Positions 17,235 to 26,336 are shown, counted from the stretch's first letter. The stretch: DNA of 64,000 nucleotides from Ww85 sp963745765 (GCA_963745765.1 CAVUYQ010000031.1:62001-126000), one strand, 5' to 3'. Numbers and translations: made by a program. The notes: generated by a model from the letters alone, not told the origin.

Positions 17235-18079
17235 AATAATATTGCCGTTAAAAGATAATCGAAAATCAGTACCGAGATTGAGGAAAAAACCACGGCCTGG
17301 GTGGTAACCTTACTTACGCTTTCCGCACCAAAACCAGCACCTCTTATTTCCCTGACGAAATACCCCCTGCCGCTGCAGATCCAGACAACAAGCAGCGCAA
17401 AGACAAAGGATTTGATAATGCCAAGCTTGATGTCATGATTCGTCACGCTGGATTGCATGCCGTCGAAATAACTGCCGGGATTGACACCCATCAGGGTCAC
17501 GCCCGAGATATAGCCGCCGGTAATACCGATCACATCGAAGAGAGCGGTGAGCAGGGGTATCGAGATAATCGCCGCCAGGAATTTCGGTGAAATAAGGAAA
17601 CGAAAGGGATCGATTGCCATACATTCAAGCGCATCAATCTGCTCGGAAATCCGCATAATCCCCAACTCGGCACACATGGCGGAACCGGCCCTGCCGGCAA
17701 CCATCAGGGCAGTCAGGACAGGTCCGAGTTCCATGATAATCGTCAGGGAAACCGCTGAGCCGAGCATGCCCTCAGCGCCAAATTTGTGCAAGGAGTAATA
17801 GCCCTGCAGGCCGAGTACCATGCCGGTCGAAATCGCCGTGAAAAAGATAACCAGAAAGGATCCCGCTCCGATAAAGTGAATCTGCTTGATCAGTTCCGCA
17901 AAACGAAAAGGACGACGGAAAAGTCCCCGAAGAGCATAGAGCAGATACAACGCCATCCGGCCAAGGTCGGCAAGGATATCAAGCCCCTTTTCTCCAAGAC
18001 GGGCAACCGGATTCAATGTAAGGGACAGCCTTTCCATATCTATCAGCAAATAACGCAATGAGAGCAAAACGATTCGCAC
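17231..18079 (-). CDS. mlaE: MlaE, permease subunit of the phospholipid ABC transporter
   Basis: A 282-residue MlaE/DUF140 permease with about five membrane segments. The conserved block includes MELGPVLTALMVAGRAGSAM and AELGIMRISEQIDALECMAI. The start drawn is a GTG; an internal ATG at 18037 (MERLSLTLNPVARLGEKG) would give 268 residues and fits the family about as well. It is the first gene of the mlaE-F-D-A-C-cNMP run. MlaB, the STAS partner, is absent here. Confidence 0.92.
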   Translation of the reverse strand: MRIVLLSLRYLLIDMERLSLTLNPVARLGEKGLDILADLGRMALYLLYALRGLFRRPFRFAELIKQIHFIGAGSFLVIFFTAISTGMVLGLQGYYSLHKFGAEGMLGSAVSLTIIMELGPVLTALMVAGRAGSAMCAELGIMRISEQIDALECMAIDPFRFLISPKFLAAIISIPLLTALFDVIGITGGYISGVTLMGVNPGSYFDGMQSSVTNHDIKLGIIKSFVFALLVVWICSGRGYFVREIRGAGFGAESVSKVTTQAVVFSSISVLIFDYLLTAILL

Positions 18080-18203
18080 AACCTGGACCCCGTCATATCC
18101 TCTGGGTTGGTCGTACCATAGAAACGAGACTGTAATAATACGATAAATCCTGCCAAAGTCAACCGCTCTGAGTAACTATTGCGACTGGTCGGTCGCGATA
18201 GGA

Positions 18204-18248
18204 CCTGTCTGCGCAAGGAGACAGGATTGCTGAAAAATGGCTTTCAGC
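18204..18248 (-). terminator. Two adjacent hairpins after yejE
   Basis: CCTGTCT/AGACAGG (18204-18225) and GCTGAAA/TTTCAGC (18229-18248) are two 7-bp stems in the 215-base gap between the yejE 3' end and the mlaE start. No T-run follows on the minus strand, so termination is uncertain. Confidence 0.3.
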
Positions 18249-18294
18249 TCAACAATTTATTGCCCGGGAATATAACAACAGCAACAAAGCGCTC

Positions 18295-19350
18295 TCAGCG
18301 TTTGCGGGGGTCAAAAGCCTCGCGGAGCGCTTCACCGATAAAGATCAGCAGTATCAGTGTGCCGACAAGCACCAGAAAGACGGACAGGGACAGCCACCAG
18401 GCCTCGATATTGGCCTTGCCCTGCGCCAGCAATTCCCCAAGGCTCGGCGTCGAAGGCGGCACGCCAAGGCCGAGGAAATCGAGACTGGTAAGGGCCAGAA
18501 TGGCCGCTGATACACGGAAAGGAAGAAAGGTAATGACCGGCGTCAGGCCGTTTGGAAGCAGGTGCCGGAACATGATGACCGGATTGCTGACGCCGAGAGC
18601 GCGCGCTGCTTTCACATAGTCCATATTTCTGCCCTTAAGAAACTCCGCCCGGACATAGTCAGAGAGCCCCATCCAACTGAAAAGAGAGAGCAGAACCAGC
18701 AGCAGAAGCAGGCTCGGTTTAAAAATAGAGGCAAAGATAATGAGCAGGTACAACTCGGGCATCGCCCCCCAGACCTCGATGAATCGCTGGAAGAAAAGGT
18801 CTGTCTTTCCGCCGAAATACCCCTGGATCGCCCCGAAGAAGATGCCTGCCAGAGTGCCGACAATGGTTAGACCAAAGCCAAAGAGCACACTCAAGCGAAA
18901 GCCATAGAGCAAACGGGCCAGAACATCACGCCCCCGGTCATCGGTGCCGAGAAGGTTTTCCCGGGTTGGAGCGGAAGGGACAGGAACAGCAAGATTAAAA
19001 TTGATGGTATCGTAACTATGCCTGTTCAGCGGGAAAAAAGCCCGGCCTCCTGATGCCTGCATCAGTTTCTGGAAATAGGGATCCCTATAGTCCGTTTCCG
19101 TCGCGAAGGTTCCACCGAAGGTTGTTTCGGGATAGGCGTGAAAGAGCGGGAAATAGTAGTGATTCTTGTAGATGACAAGAATGGGTTTGTCATTGCTGAT
19201 AAACTCCGCCCCGAGACTGAGAAAGAAAAATACGGAAAAGATAAGCAGGCTGTAATAACCACGCTTGTTGTGTTTAAAGCGCAGCCATCTCCTGCGGCCG
19301 GGTGTAGGGGGGAGGACGGCCCCCCTGTCCCTGTTCTTATGAGTCGACAC
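18295..19350 (-). CDS. yejE: YejE-like ABC transporter permease (peptide/microcin C type)
   Basis: A 351-residue BPD_transp_1 permease. It has the YejE-type periplasmic insertion after the first helix, rich in aromatic residues (NHYYFPLFHAYPETTFGG). The LLGTDDRGRDVLARLLYGFR motif and the EAA loop (AARALGVSNPVIMFRHLLPN) follow. It imports oligopeptide-like substrates with YejB, whose gene overlaps by 14 bases. No periplasmic binding protein or ATPase gene is adjacent. Confidence 0.9.
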   Translation of the reverse strand: MSTHKNRDRGAVLPPTPGRRRWLRFKHNKRGYYSLLIFSVFFFLSLGAEFISNDKPILVIYKNHYYFPLFHAYPETTFGGTFATETDYRDPYFQKLMQASGGRAFFPLNRHSYDTINFNLAVPVPSAPTRENLLGTDDRGRDVLARLLYGFRLSVLFGFGLTIVGTLAGIFFGAIQGYFGGKTDLFFQRFIEVWGAMPELYLLIIFASIFKPSLLLLLVLLSLFSWMGLSDYVRAEFLKGRNMDYVKAARALGVSNPVIMFRHLLPNGLTPVITFLPFRVSAAILALTSLDFLGLGVPPSTPSLGELLAQGKANIEAWWLSLSVFLVLVGTLILLIFIGEALREAFDPRKR

Positions 19351-20392
19351 GGCTGAAATTTATTCTCGGATCAACAACGACATAGCTCAAATCGGAGAGC
19401 AATCTGCTGACCAGACCGATGATTGAAAAAAAGTAGAGGGTGCCGAGGACGACCGGGTAATCCCGGTTCAGAACGGACTGGTAGGCCAGCAGCCCCATAC
19501 CCTCCAGGGAAAAAATCGTTTCGATCAGCAGACTGCCGGTAAAAAAGGCGGCGATAAAGTATCCGGGAAATCCGGTAATAATGGGGATGATGGCATTTCT
19601 GAATACATGCTTGTAGAGAACGGTTTTCTCATCAAGCCCCTTGGCCCGGGCTGTCAGGACATATTGTTTGCCTATCTCCTCGAGAAATGAGTTTTTAGTC
19701 AGCATGGTCATCACGGCGAGACTGCCGACAGCGCTGGAAACAATCGGCAGTACCATGTGCCACAGGTAATCGAGAACCTTGCCGGAAAGGCTGAGGTCGG
19801 ACCAGTTATCTGAAACCAGTCCCCGCAGAGGAAAAATATTCCAGAAACTGCCGCCGCCGAACAGCACGATAAGAGCAATACCCAGCACAAATCCCGGGAT
19901 AGCATAGCCGATAAGGATAGCGCTGCTCGTTATGACATCAAAATTCGTACCGTCTTTGACCGCCTTGGCAATACCGAGGGGAATACAGACCCCGTAGACA
20001 ATGAGAAAGGTCCAGAGTCCCAGCGACATGGAAACAGGCAGGCGGGAAATCACCAGTTCCGCCACGCTTTTCTGATAATAATAAGAATTGCCGAAATCAA
20101 ATCGCAGGTAACTCTGCATCATGGCAAGAAAACGCTGAACCGGTGGTTTATCAAAACCATATAGTTGCTTGAGCTCTTCAAGACGCTGTTCATCGAGACC
20201 GGCACCCCCGCGATAGGAGGATGAACCGGAGGAAGACTCACCGGCGGCCTGCCCGTGCCCCTCAAGCTCCGCCACGAGCCTATCGACCGGTCCGCCCGGC
20301 ACAAACTGCGTTACAACAAAGGTTATCAGCATGATCCCGAACAAGGTTGGGATCATCAGCAAAATCCTCTTAACGATATAGTAGAACATCAC
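19337..20392 (-). CDS. yejB: YejB-like ABC transporter permease (peptide/microcin C type)
   Basis: A 351-residue OppB/YejB-type permease: MIPTLFGIMLITFVVTQFVPGGPVD at the N-terminus with six predicted membrane segments. The YejB-type linker (about residues 48-65) is Ser/Gly-rich. The EAA loop is RAKGLDEKTVLYKHVFRNA. Residue 2 is also Met, so the start may be 20389. It is the first gene of a two-gene operon with yejE. Confidence 0.9.
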   Translation of the reverse strand: MMFYYIVKRILLMIPTLFGIMLITFVVTQFVPGGPVDRLVAELEGHGQAAGESSSGSSSYRGGAGLDEQRLEELKQLYGFDKPPVQRFLAMMQSYLRFDFGNSYYYQKSVAELVISRLPVSMSLGLWTFLIVYGVCIPLGIAKAVKDGTNFDVITSSAILIGYAIPGFVLGIALIVLFGGGSFWNIFPLRGLVSDNWSDLSLSGKVLDYLWHMVLPIVSSAVGSLAVMTMLTKNSFLEEIGKQYVLTARAKGLDEKTVLYKHVFRNAIIPIITGFPGYFIAAFFTGSLLIETIFSLEGMGLLAYQSVLNRDYPVVLGTLYFFSIIGLVSRLLSDLSYVVVDPRINFSRVDS

Positions 20393-20696
20393 TTCTCCGC
20401 TTCATACTGCCCGGCCGGCAGATCTCAAAAAACAGGGAACAAACATTTGTCACTATATATAGTATGCGGAAGAGCAAAACAGCTAGTGCAAAAATAGCCT
20501 GAACAGGCAAAAAACACAGCACGCTCGCTGCCCGTAACATCATCACGCACACTATTCGCTTTTGCAAAGAAAGCGTTGAATTTATATTTATTTTTTATTA
20601 CAGCTTAAGAGTAACTGATAATTGAAAAAACCGGGCTGACAGCTTTATCTCGGTCTTTTGCAACTCGGTACTCTTTAGCATGTAAAAGGAAGTGTT
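20393..20696. other. Divergent intergenic region between yejB and rnd
   Basis: A 304-base AT-rich gap that must hold promoters in both directions. It contains a perfect 12-bp palindrome ACTATATATAGT (20452-20463) and an inverted repeat GCCTG/CAGGC (20497-20508), both nearer yejB. No ORF or tRNA seen. Confidence 0.6.
20452..20463. promoter_or_regulatory. 12-bp palindrome upstream of yejB
   Basis: ACTATATATAGT is perfectly self-complementary. With its flanks it resembles the NrdR-box consensus (ACACTATATATAGTGT), but the outer bases on one side do not match and yejB is not a known NrdR target. It could equally be part of a -10 region. Confidence 0.2.
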
Positions 20697-21803
20697 ATGA
20701 TCAGCACCGCACAGGAACTCGAAGCGCTTGTCTCTCGAGCCCGACAAACAGACAGTGTTGCACTCGACACGGAATTTATCTGGGAAAGGACCTATTACCC
20801 GCGGCTGGGGCTCATTCAGCTGGCCCTTTCCGATGAAGACTGTTACCTGATCGATCCGCTGGCCATTGAGGACCTTTCACCGCTTGGTGCATTACTGGCG
20901 GATAAAAACGTCATCAAGATACTGCATGACGCTCCCCAGGACCTTGCCATCCTCAGCAGGGTTACCAAGGCTATCCCCGCCACTATCTTCGATACACGTG
21001 TGGCGGCAGGGTTCTCCGGTCTGCCGTCAACCATTTCCCTGGTCGATCTTGTCGCTGTCCTGCTTGATATACATCTGTCAAAAACAGAAACCCGGTCCAA
21101 CTGGCTGAAGCGACCGCTTGACAATAAACAGTTAGAATACGCGCTTGAGGATGTTCGCTACCTGCGGGCGGTCAGAGTCCTTCTTCTGACCCGGATTATC
21201 GTTCCGGAAATCAAGCAGTGGCTCCAGCAGGAACTTGACCTTCTTAACGCACCGGCTTCCTATAGCGCTAAAGACGATTATGACGCTTTTAAACGGATTA
21301 AAGGAGCCGCATCCCTCGAGGGCGGAAGCCTTGCCGTACTGCAGGAGCTTGCCGCCTGGCGTGAACGTGAGGCACGGGACCTTGATCGACCGCGCGGTCA
21401 TATCGTAACCGATAAAGCACTATTTTCAATCGTCTGTGCAAGAATCCGCTCACTTGCCGCCCTTGAGGATAGCGGCCTGTTGTCAGCCAGACAGCTGCAG
21501 CGTTATGGGCCATCCATCATCACCAGAACGAAGCGGGGCCTGTCTGCACCGGATCTTGCCTGCGCCGGCTTGAAAAAACAGGTGCACCTGAGTGCCAAGG
21601 AAAAAAAAGTGTACGAACGTCTCAACAGTTTTGTCCAGCTTAAATGCGATATGCAGGGTATTGATACGCACTTGATAGGAACGACATCGGAGTTGAAACA
21701 GCTCGCCAAAAACCTCAATGATCCAGGTAGTCCCCTGCCCCGCCGTCTCACCAGCGGCTGGCGGAAAAAATTTCTGGAAGAGTACTTTCGAAAACGGCCC
21801 TGA
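20697..21803 (+). CDS. rnd: Ribonuclease D
   Basis: A 3'-5' exoribonuclease for tRNA and small RNA maturation. The DEDD exonuclease domain covers about residues 1-165 (VALDTEFIWERTYYPRLGL, then KILHDAPQDLAIL, ALEDVRYLRAV). The HRDC domain is about 205-285 (LQELAAWREREARDLDRP). 368 residues, normal length. An AAGGAAG ribosome binding site precedes the start. It converges with the thioredoxin gene with only three bases between the stops. Confidence 0.94.
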   Translation: MISTAQELEALVSRARQTDSVALDTEFIWERTYYPRLGLIQLALSDEDCYLIDPLAIEDLSPLGALLADKNVIKILHDAPQDLAILSRVTKAIPATIFDTRVAAGFSGLPSTISLVDLVAVLLDIHLSKTETRSNWLKRPLDNKQLEYALEDVRYLRAVRVLLLTRIIVPEIKQWLQQELDLLNAPASYSAKDDYDAFKRIKGAASLEGGSLAVLQELAAWREREARDLDRPRGHIVTDKALFSIVCARIRSLAALEDSGLLSARQLQRYGPSIITRTKRGLSAPDLACAGLKKQVHLSAKEKKVYERLNSFVQLKCDMQGIDTHLIGTTSELKQLAKNLNDPGSPLPRRLTSGWRKKFLEEYFRKRP

Positions 21804-21806
21804 AGC

Positions 21807-22247
21807 CTAGGCAAAGCTGTCGAGCTTTGCCACCAGGGTCGATTCAGGGGGCGCACCGATAATCTGGTCTACGATCATGCCGTTTTTGAAGAACAGTAAC
21901 GACGGCACTCCCCTGATCTGGTAATGGGCGGAAGTGCCCGCATGACGGCTGGTATCGAGCGTGGCGATAATCACCCTGCCGAGATAACGGACAGCCAGTT
22001 CTTTGATGAGTGGCGACAAGGCCTGGCAGGGCCCGCAGGATGGCGAAAAAAAGTCCACCATCACCGGTAGTTTCACTGATCGCAGAAACTGCTGAAAATC
22101 ATGATCACCGAGGCTGACAGGAACCGCAGCTGTACCCACAGAGACGATCCCGCCGCACTTCCCGCAGCGGGGCTTCAAGTGCTGCTTTGTTTGCGGAATA
22201 CGGTTTTTTGTCCCGCATTCCCCGCAGGATACGATTACTTCATTCAT
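21807..22247 (-). CDS. trxC: Thioredoxin with N-terminal zinc ribbon (thioredoxin 2 type)
   Basis: A 146-residue protein disulfide reductase. Cysteines 8/11 and 28/31 form a zinc ribbon; the thioredoxin fold follows with the active site CGPC at 71-74 (DFFSPSCGPCQAL) and the cis-proline region IRGVPSLLFFKNG. This zinc-ribbon layout is that of TrxC, which is more resistant to oxidation than TrxA. A hairpin (AGCCGGC/GCCGGCT, 22283-22301) separates it from norD. Confidence 0.9.
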   Translation of the reverse strand: MNEVIVSCGECGTKNRIPQTKQHLKPRCGKCGGIVSVGTAAVPVSLGDHDFQQFLRSVKLPVMVDFFSPSCGPCQALSPLIKELAVRYLGRVIIATLDTSRHAGTSAHYQIRGVPSLLFFKNGMIVDQIIGAPPESTLVAKLDSFA

Positions 22248-22329
22248 AACACCCTCCTTTGAGCAATAAGACCACGCCGCACAGCCGGCAATTAGCCGGC
22301 TAACCCGGATATTTCACGAGTTGAGACTG

Positions 22330-24624
22330 TCAACTGGTCAACATACGGTACATCTCCACCATTCGATACGGCAGCTTCTGAATATCATCCACAAACACAT
22401 AGTTCCCGCTCCCGTACATATGGGAAAGGTAGTCATGCGCCTGACGGTCAACGGTAATGCAAAAGGTCTGCACCCCCTTCCCCCTTGCCTCCAGCAGGGC
22501 CTTCCGGGTATCCTCGACAGCATAGTCGCCCTTATAATCATCATAGTCTTCCGGCTTGCCGTCGGTAATGGTTACCAGCAATCTGGTCCGGGCATCGTAC
22601 TGAAGCAAACGCTGCGAACTATAGCGGATGGCAGGTCCAAGCCTGGTATATTCACGGGGCGCGATGGAACCTATCCGCTGCCTGATTACCTTGCTGAACG
22701 GTTCCGAGACCTCCTTGATCGGAAATATCTCACAACGTGAGCGCCGCATACCCGAGAACCCATAAATGCCGCAGGCATCTCCGATGATTTCCATGGCCTC
22801 GCAGAGTAAAACAAGGGACTCCTTGATCACTGACCCGACCCACCCCTCAGTTGAATTTGACATATCGACAAGAAAGTGGGTGACAATGTCCCGGTCCCGC
22901 CTGAGCAACCGGAAAAACAGGTGATCGGAGGCAATTGTTCCGGCCCGGTGATCGCCGTATGCCTCGACAACCGCATCAAGATCAAAATCATCGCCATCCC
23001 GCTGCCGGCCGACAAATTGCTCGGTAACCAGCATCATTTCGAACTGTCGCCTTATTCTGGCCAGCAGCCCTTTATGCTTCTCAAGTGTCGCCGAAACAAA
23101 ACTGGATCGGACCAGGGGGATTTCCTTTTCATAGACCCGGCACCAGTCCCTGCGATAGCCGTTGCGCCGGAAATCCCACTCGTCAAAAAGAAGAGCACCG
23201 GTAAGGCTTGCGCCCTCAGACAAAGAGTCAACAGCATTTCCGCGGCTCACCCCTCTTCCAGCCATACCGACTGCCGCAGCGACATAACTGTCCGGCACAT
23301 GACCAAGATCATTCTCAATTTCACGGATAAGACGCTGCAGCTCATCGGAAAGTTCGCATTTTTCGTTATTAATGGTAAGCGCCGTTTCCGTCAGGCCATG
23401 CTCGTTTAGAGCCTTTGAAATAATAATCAGCGACTGGTCACTCGCACTGCTGCTGCCCGCTGCAAAACCGCGCTCCCCCTTCTCCGATTCCAGCAATAGT
23501 GCAAGATGCATGAGAAAGGCGCCTTTCACTTCATCCCGTCTCTTTACTATTTCCATTTCAGCCCGACGAAAATCATGCATTCCCAGCAGATCAAGCAGCG
23601 GCGGCCGATGATAGGCCCCACTGCATCGCGAAAAATGATCGTAGACCTCCGGAAGAGCACGGGCGGAAGCGTGCAGTGGACCTGTTTCCCCGTCCAGGCA
23701 ATCGCCGCACAGGGCTTTAGCCGGATCACCCTGCTGCTCGACAAAACACAGGATGGCAGCAGCATAGCCGGCGACAGCATCGCTTACCTGATTGCCAGGC
23801 GTATTCCATTCCTTTTCCAGACAGTATTGAAGCTCCCTGAGCTGTTTTGTCAGACCGGGAAGTTCTCTGTCCATCCAGGTCATTACCCGTTTCATTTCAA
23901 GCAGGAAAAACAGATCTGCAGCAAGGCGAGGATCGGGAAAGAGAGCAAAATATCGTTGCATCACCGGTTCTGCCGCATCTTCCCGGATTATCGAGTAATG
24001 TTTTCTTGCCGATAAGAGATCTGTAGCAGACGGTTTAACGGAGAAGGTTTTCTGGCGTATGAATCCCCAATGCAGAGAGACCAGAAATTTATAGAACAGA
24101 ACATTCTGCTGGTAGGCAGGAAAAAAATCAACTGAGTGCGGGACATACAAAATCCGCGTATCGGTATAAGAAATTGGACTCGGCTGGAGTTCCAGCTGTT
24201 GCCCGGAAATGCCCCTGATATAAAAAACCATTCTGGCCGAAATCTGTCCAAATGACACGCTGCTGCTGGAATACAGAGGCTGCAGGAATTGTTCGTCAAC
24301 CTTGCCGATAATCTCCCGGGCTCCAGCCAATCCGCCACTTTCATACCTGCCGAGAATATGCCGGACCAATTCGGGCACCAGGTGCGCGGGAACAGCTGTC
24401 AGCAGACGGCTGCCCTCCTCGAGAAACGCCAGGCAGAGACTGTGACTCACCGGCCAGATAGCATTGACCTGGTCAAAAAGAAGTTCCTGCCGGGAAGCCT
24501 CAAGCGTGGCAATCTCCGCCATCACGTCATCAACTTCCCATTCGTTCGGATGAGTGGGGTAGACCAGCTGATAGAACAGCTCTGCACAACCCTTTCTATC
24601 CATCCTCCTCTGAGACTGCGCCAT
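22330..24624 (-). CDS. norD: NorD/CbbO-like von Willebrand factor A domain protein
   Basis: A 764-residue protein whose C-terminal third (about residues 560-764) is a VWA domain with a MIDAS-like DMSNS motif and later TITDGKPED. The long N-terminal helical part is typical of NorD/CbbO. With MoxR-type ATPases (NorQ/CbbQ) such proteins form chaperone complexes that insert metals into or remodel an enzyme, for example nitric oxide reductase or RuBisCO. The norQ gene lies upstream, split from it by copy C of the palindromic repeat. No client enzyme gene is in the window, so the target is unknown. Confidence 0.85.
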   Translation of the reverse strand: MAQSQRRMDRKGCAELFYQLVYPTHPNEWEVDDVMAEIATLEASRQELLFDQVNAIWPVSHSLCLAFLEEGSRLLTAVPAHLVPELVRHILGRYESGGLAGAREIIGKVDEQFLQPLYSSSSVSFGQISARMVFYIRGISGQQLELQPSPISYTDTRILYVPHSVDFFPAYQQNVLFYKFLVSLHWGFIRQKTFSVKPSATDLLSARKHYSIIREDAAEPVMQRYFALFPDPRLAADLFFLLEMKRVMTWMDRELPGLTKQLRELQYCLEKEWNTPGNQVSDAVAGYAAAILCFVEQQGDPAKALCGDCLDGETGPLHASARALPEVYDHFSRCSGAYHRPPLLDLLGMHDFRRAEMEIVKRRDEVKGAFLMHLALLLESEKGERGFAAGSSSASDQSLIIISKALNEHGLTETALTINNEKCELSDELQRLIREIENDLGHVPDSYVAAAVGMAGRGVSRGNAVDSLSEGASLTGALLFDEWDFRRNGYRRDWCRVYEKEIPLVRSSFVSATLEKHKGLLARIRRQFEMMLVTEQFVGRQRDGDDFDLDAVVEAYGDHRAGTIASDHLFFRLLRRDRDIVTHFLVDMSNSTEGWVGSVIKESLVLLCEAMEIIGDACGIYGFSGMRRSRCEIFPIKEVSEPFSKVIRQRIGSIAPREYTRLGPAIRYSSQRLLQYDARTRLLVTITDGKPEDYDDYKGDYAVEDTRKALLEARGKGVQTFCITVDRQAHDYLSHMYGSGNYVFVDDIQKLPYRMVEMYRMLTS

Positions 24625-24644
24625 GTTATGTCTCTTCTTTAAAG

Positions 24645-24661
24645 GGTACCTTAAATAATCT
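24645..24661 (+). repeat. Solo terminus of the long palindrome family
   Basis: GGTACCTTAAATAATC matches the outer arm of copies A and D (GGTACCTTGAATAATT) without a matching right arm. It lies immediately left of complete copy C, which has different arms, suggesting a remnant or a nested insertion. Confidence 0.45.
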
Positions 24662-24668
24662 ACCTAGT

Positions 24669-24813
24669 AGGAGCCTGTCGGATTATAGCAATTTTTTCTC
24701 AGATCAAGACATTTTAAGAAAATCAAGCGGAGCCATATACTTAATATTGCGAGCATTGATTTTCTTAAAATAACGCAGAAATGGGGAAAAAGGGCATAAT
24801 CCGACAGGCTCCT
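24669..24813 (+). repeat. Long imperfect palindrome, copy C
   Basis: The outer arms are a perfect 17-bp inverted repeat (GGAGCCTGTCGGATTAT and its exact complement). The inner arms are another perfect pair (ATTTTAAGAAAATCAA / TTGATTTTCTTAAAAT). The unpaired core keeps ATCAAG near the left and AACGCAGA...GGGGAAAAAG near the right, as in the other copies. It lies between norQ and norD. Confidence 0.8.
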
Positions 24814-25624
24814 AAAACACGGCCTCCACCATTTCTTCAAGGGCGGCCAGCATGTCAGGGTCGTCGGTCAGGCTTTGCACGATGCCAACCGTGCAGGAAC
24901 GCTTGATATCGATGCCGGAACGAAAGAGCATCCCCGCCTGGATCAGAAGCCTCGTCGAGGCGCCTTCGGCGAGCCCTGATTCCTTCAGCCCGCGACTCAT
25001 CCTGCCAAGCCGGACCAGTCGCGAGGCAAGATCAGCCTCAATACCCGCCTCGGCCGCAACAACCAGGGATTCACCTTCTTCATCCGGATAGCTGAAAGCA
25101 AGAGAGACAAAACGCTGGCGTGTAGAAGGTTTCAAGTCCTTTAAAATACTCTGGTAACCGGGATTATAGGAAACGGCCAGCATGAACTCTTCGGGCGCCG
25201 TCAATAATTCTCCACGCTTTTCGATCGGCAGTTCCCGCCGGTCGTCAGCAAGGGGATGAATAACAACCGTGGTATCCTTGCGCGCCTCAACGATTTCATC
25301 AAGATAACAGATCCCTCCGGCCCTGACGGCTCGTGTCAGGGGTCCGTCAACCCAGAATGTTTCATCACCTTTAATAAGATAGCGGCCAACCAGATCTGAA
25401 GTGGAAAGATCATCATGGCAGGAGACGGTGATCAGCGGCCGCTTCAAGCGCCAGGCGAGGTATTGCATAAAGCGTGTCTTTCCGCATCCGGTCGGCCCTT
25501 TGAGAAGTAACGGCAGCCTCTTTTGATACGCCGCCAGACCGATTTCAACTTCCCCGGCAACCGGCAGATAAAACGGTTCACGACTGATGATATGTTCCTC
25601 AACAGACTGCTGTGTAAAAGCCAT
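24812..25624 (-). CDS. norQ: NorQ/CbbQ-like MoxR AAA+ ATPase
   Basis: A 270-residue AAA+ ATPase with Walker A KGPTGCGKT (about residue 43), Walker B ICYLDEIVEA and sensor 1 MLAVSYNPGYQ, ending in the CbbQ C-terminal domain (GIVQSLTDDPDMLAALEEMV). It pairs with NorD as a motor that activates a metalloenzyme. Its last bases touch the right end of repeat copy C. The start used is the ATG at 25624 (a TTG lies one codon earlier). Confidence 0.9.
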   Translation of the reverse strand: MAFTQQSVEEHIISREPFYLPVAGEVEIGLAAYQKRLPLLLKGPTGCGKTRFMQYLAWRLKRPLITVSCHDDLSTSDLVGRYLIKGDETFWVDGPLTRAVRAGGICYLDEIVEARKDTTVVIHPLADDRRELPIEKRGELLTAPEEFMLAVSYNPGYQSILKDLKPSTRQRFVSLAFSYPDEEGESLVVAAEAGIEADLASRLVRLGRMSRGLKESGLAEGASTRLLIQAGMLFRSGIDIKRSCTVGIVQSLTDDPDMLAALEEMVEAVF

Positions 25625-25892
25625 CAACTAACTCCTTGTTAGTAATAATTATTTCCAGCAACTATAAAACAGGAACCGGCTTATGCAAGGCGGGATGCAG
25701 CTGCTTGCGAGCCTTCATCTCCTCCATCCCGGTCGCCGGTCATGCAAAAAAATTGCACGGCCGGCGCTGATGGACTATATTTGCGCCTTCAGCAAACAAT
25801 TGTTTACGCTTGCAAAAGCGCTGCTCTGCAGAAAAGAATGAGGCGAACGGGCGCCGTCCCCCGGAAAATAACGGATTACAGGCCATCAGCTT

Positions 25893-26177
25893 ATGGATTC
25901 ACGGGAAAAGCTTATCTCTGTCGCGGCGCTTCTTGTCCTGATAGGTGTACCTGCACTGCTGATCATTATGCCGAAGCTGCATGCTCTTCCGGTCCTTCTG
26001 CCGCTCTCTATCGTCGTCTTTATAGCAAACGCAACGTTGCTGTTTGTCGTTTTCAAGGATATCTTCGCGCGTCCGTTTCCATCCCCGGGCAGGCGCTATC
26101 TATGGGTTCTGCTGATATTCTTTTTCCCGCCGGCAATTCTTGCCTATCTGCCGCTGCACGGATTCAAGACGAGGTGA
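25893..26177 (+). CDS. Small multi-spanning membrane protein, unknown function
   Basis: A 94-residue hydrophobic protein with three likely membrane helices (about residues 7-25, 33-54 and 70-88). A short basic loop (RPFPSPGRRY) lies between the second and third. I do not recognise a family. It begins 268 bases from norQ on the opposite strand and is followed by a REP cluster. The base composition is like neighbouring genes, and the hydrophobic pattern supports real coding. Confidence 0.55.
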   Translation: MDSREKLISVAALLVLIGVPALLIIMPKLHALPVLLPLSIVVFIANATLLFVVFKDIFARPFPSPGRRYLWVLLIFFFPPAILAYLPLHGFKTR

Positions 26178-26194
26178 GTCCTGTACCGCGTTCA

Positions 26195-26336
26195 GGAATT
26201 ACGGACGAATTACGGGGAGAATTACGGGGACAGTATACTTAATTCAGACAGTATACTTAATTCAGGGTGCCGCCTGGTGAATTACGGGGGACAGGAATTA
26301 CGGGGACCCAATTAAGTATACTGTCCCCGTAATTCA
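26195..26336. repeat. REP cluster (inverted pair plus partial copies)
   Basis: A full REP unit (GGGGACAGTATACTTAATTC core) at 26219-26245 is followed by a truncated direct copy at about 26246-26264. Two partial 'attacgggg' ends come next, then the inverted partner at 26310-26335. The whole lies in the gap before ffh. Confidence 0.85.
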
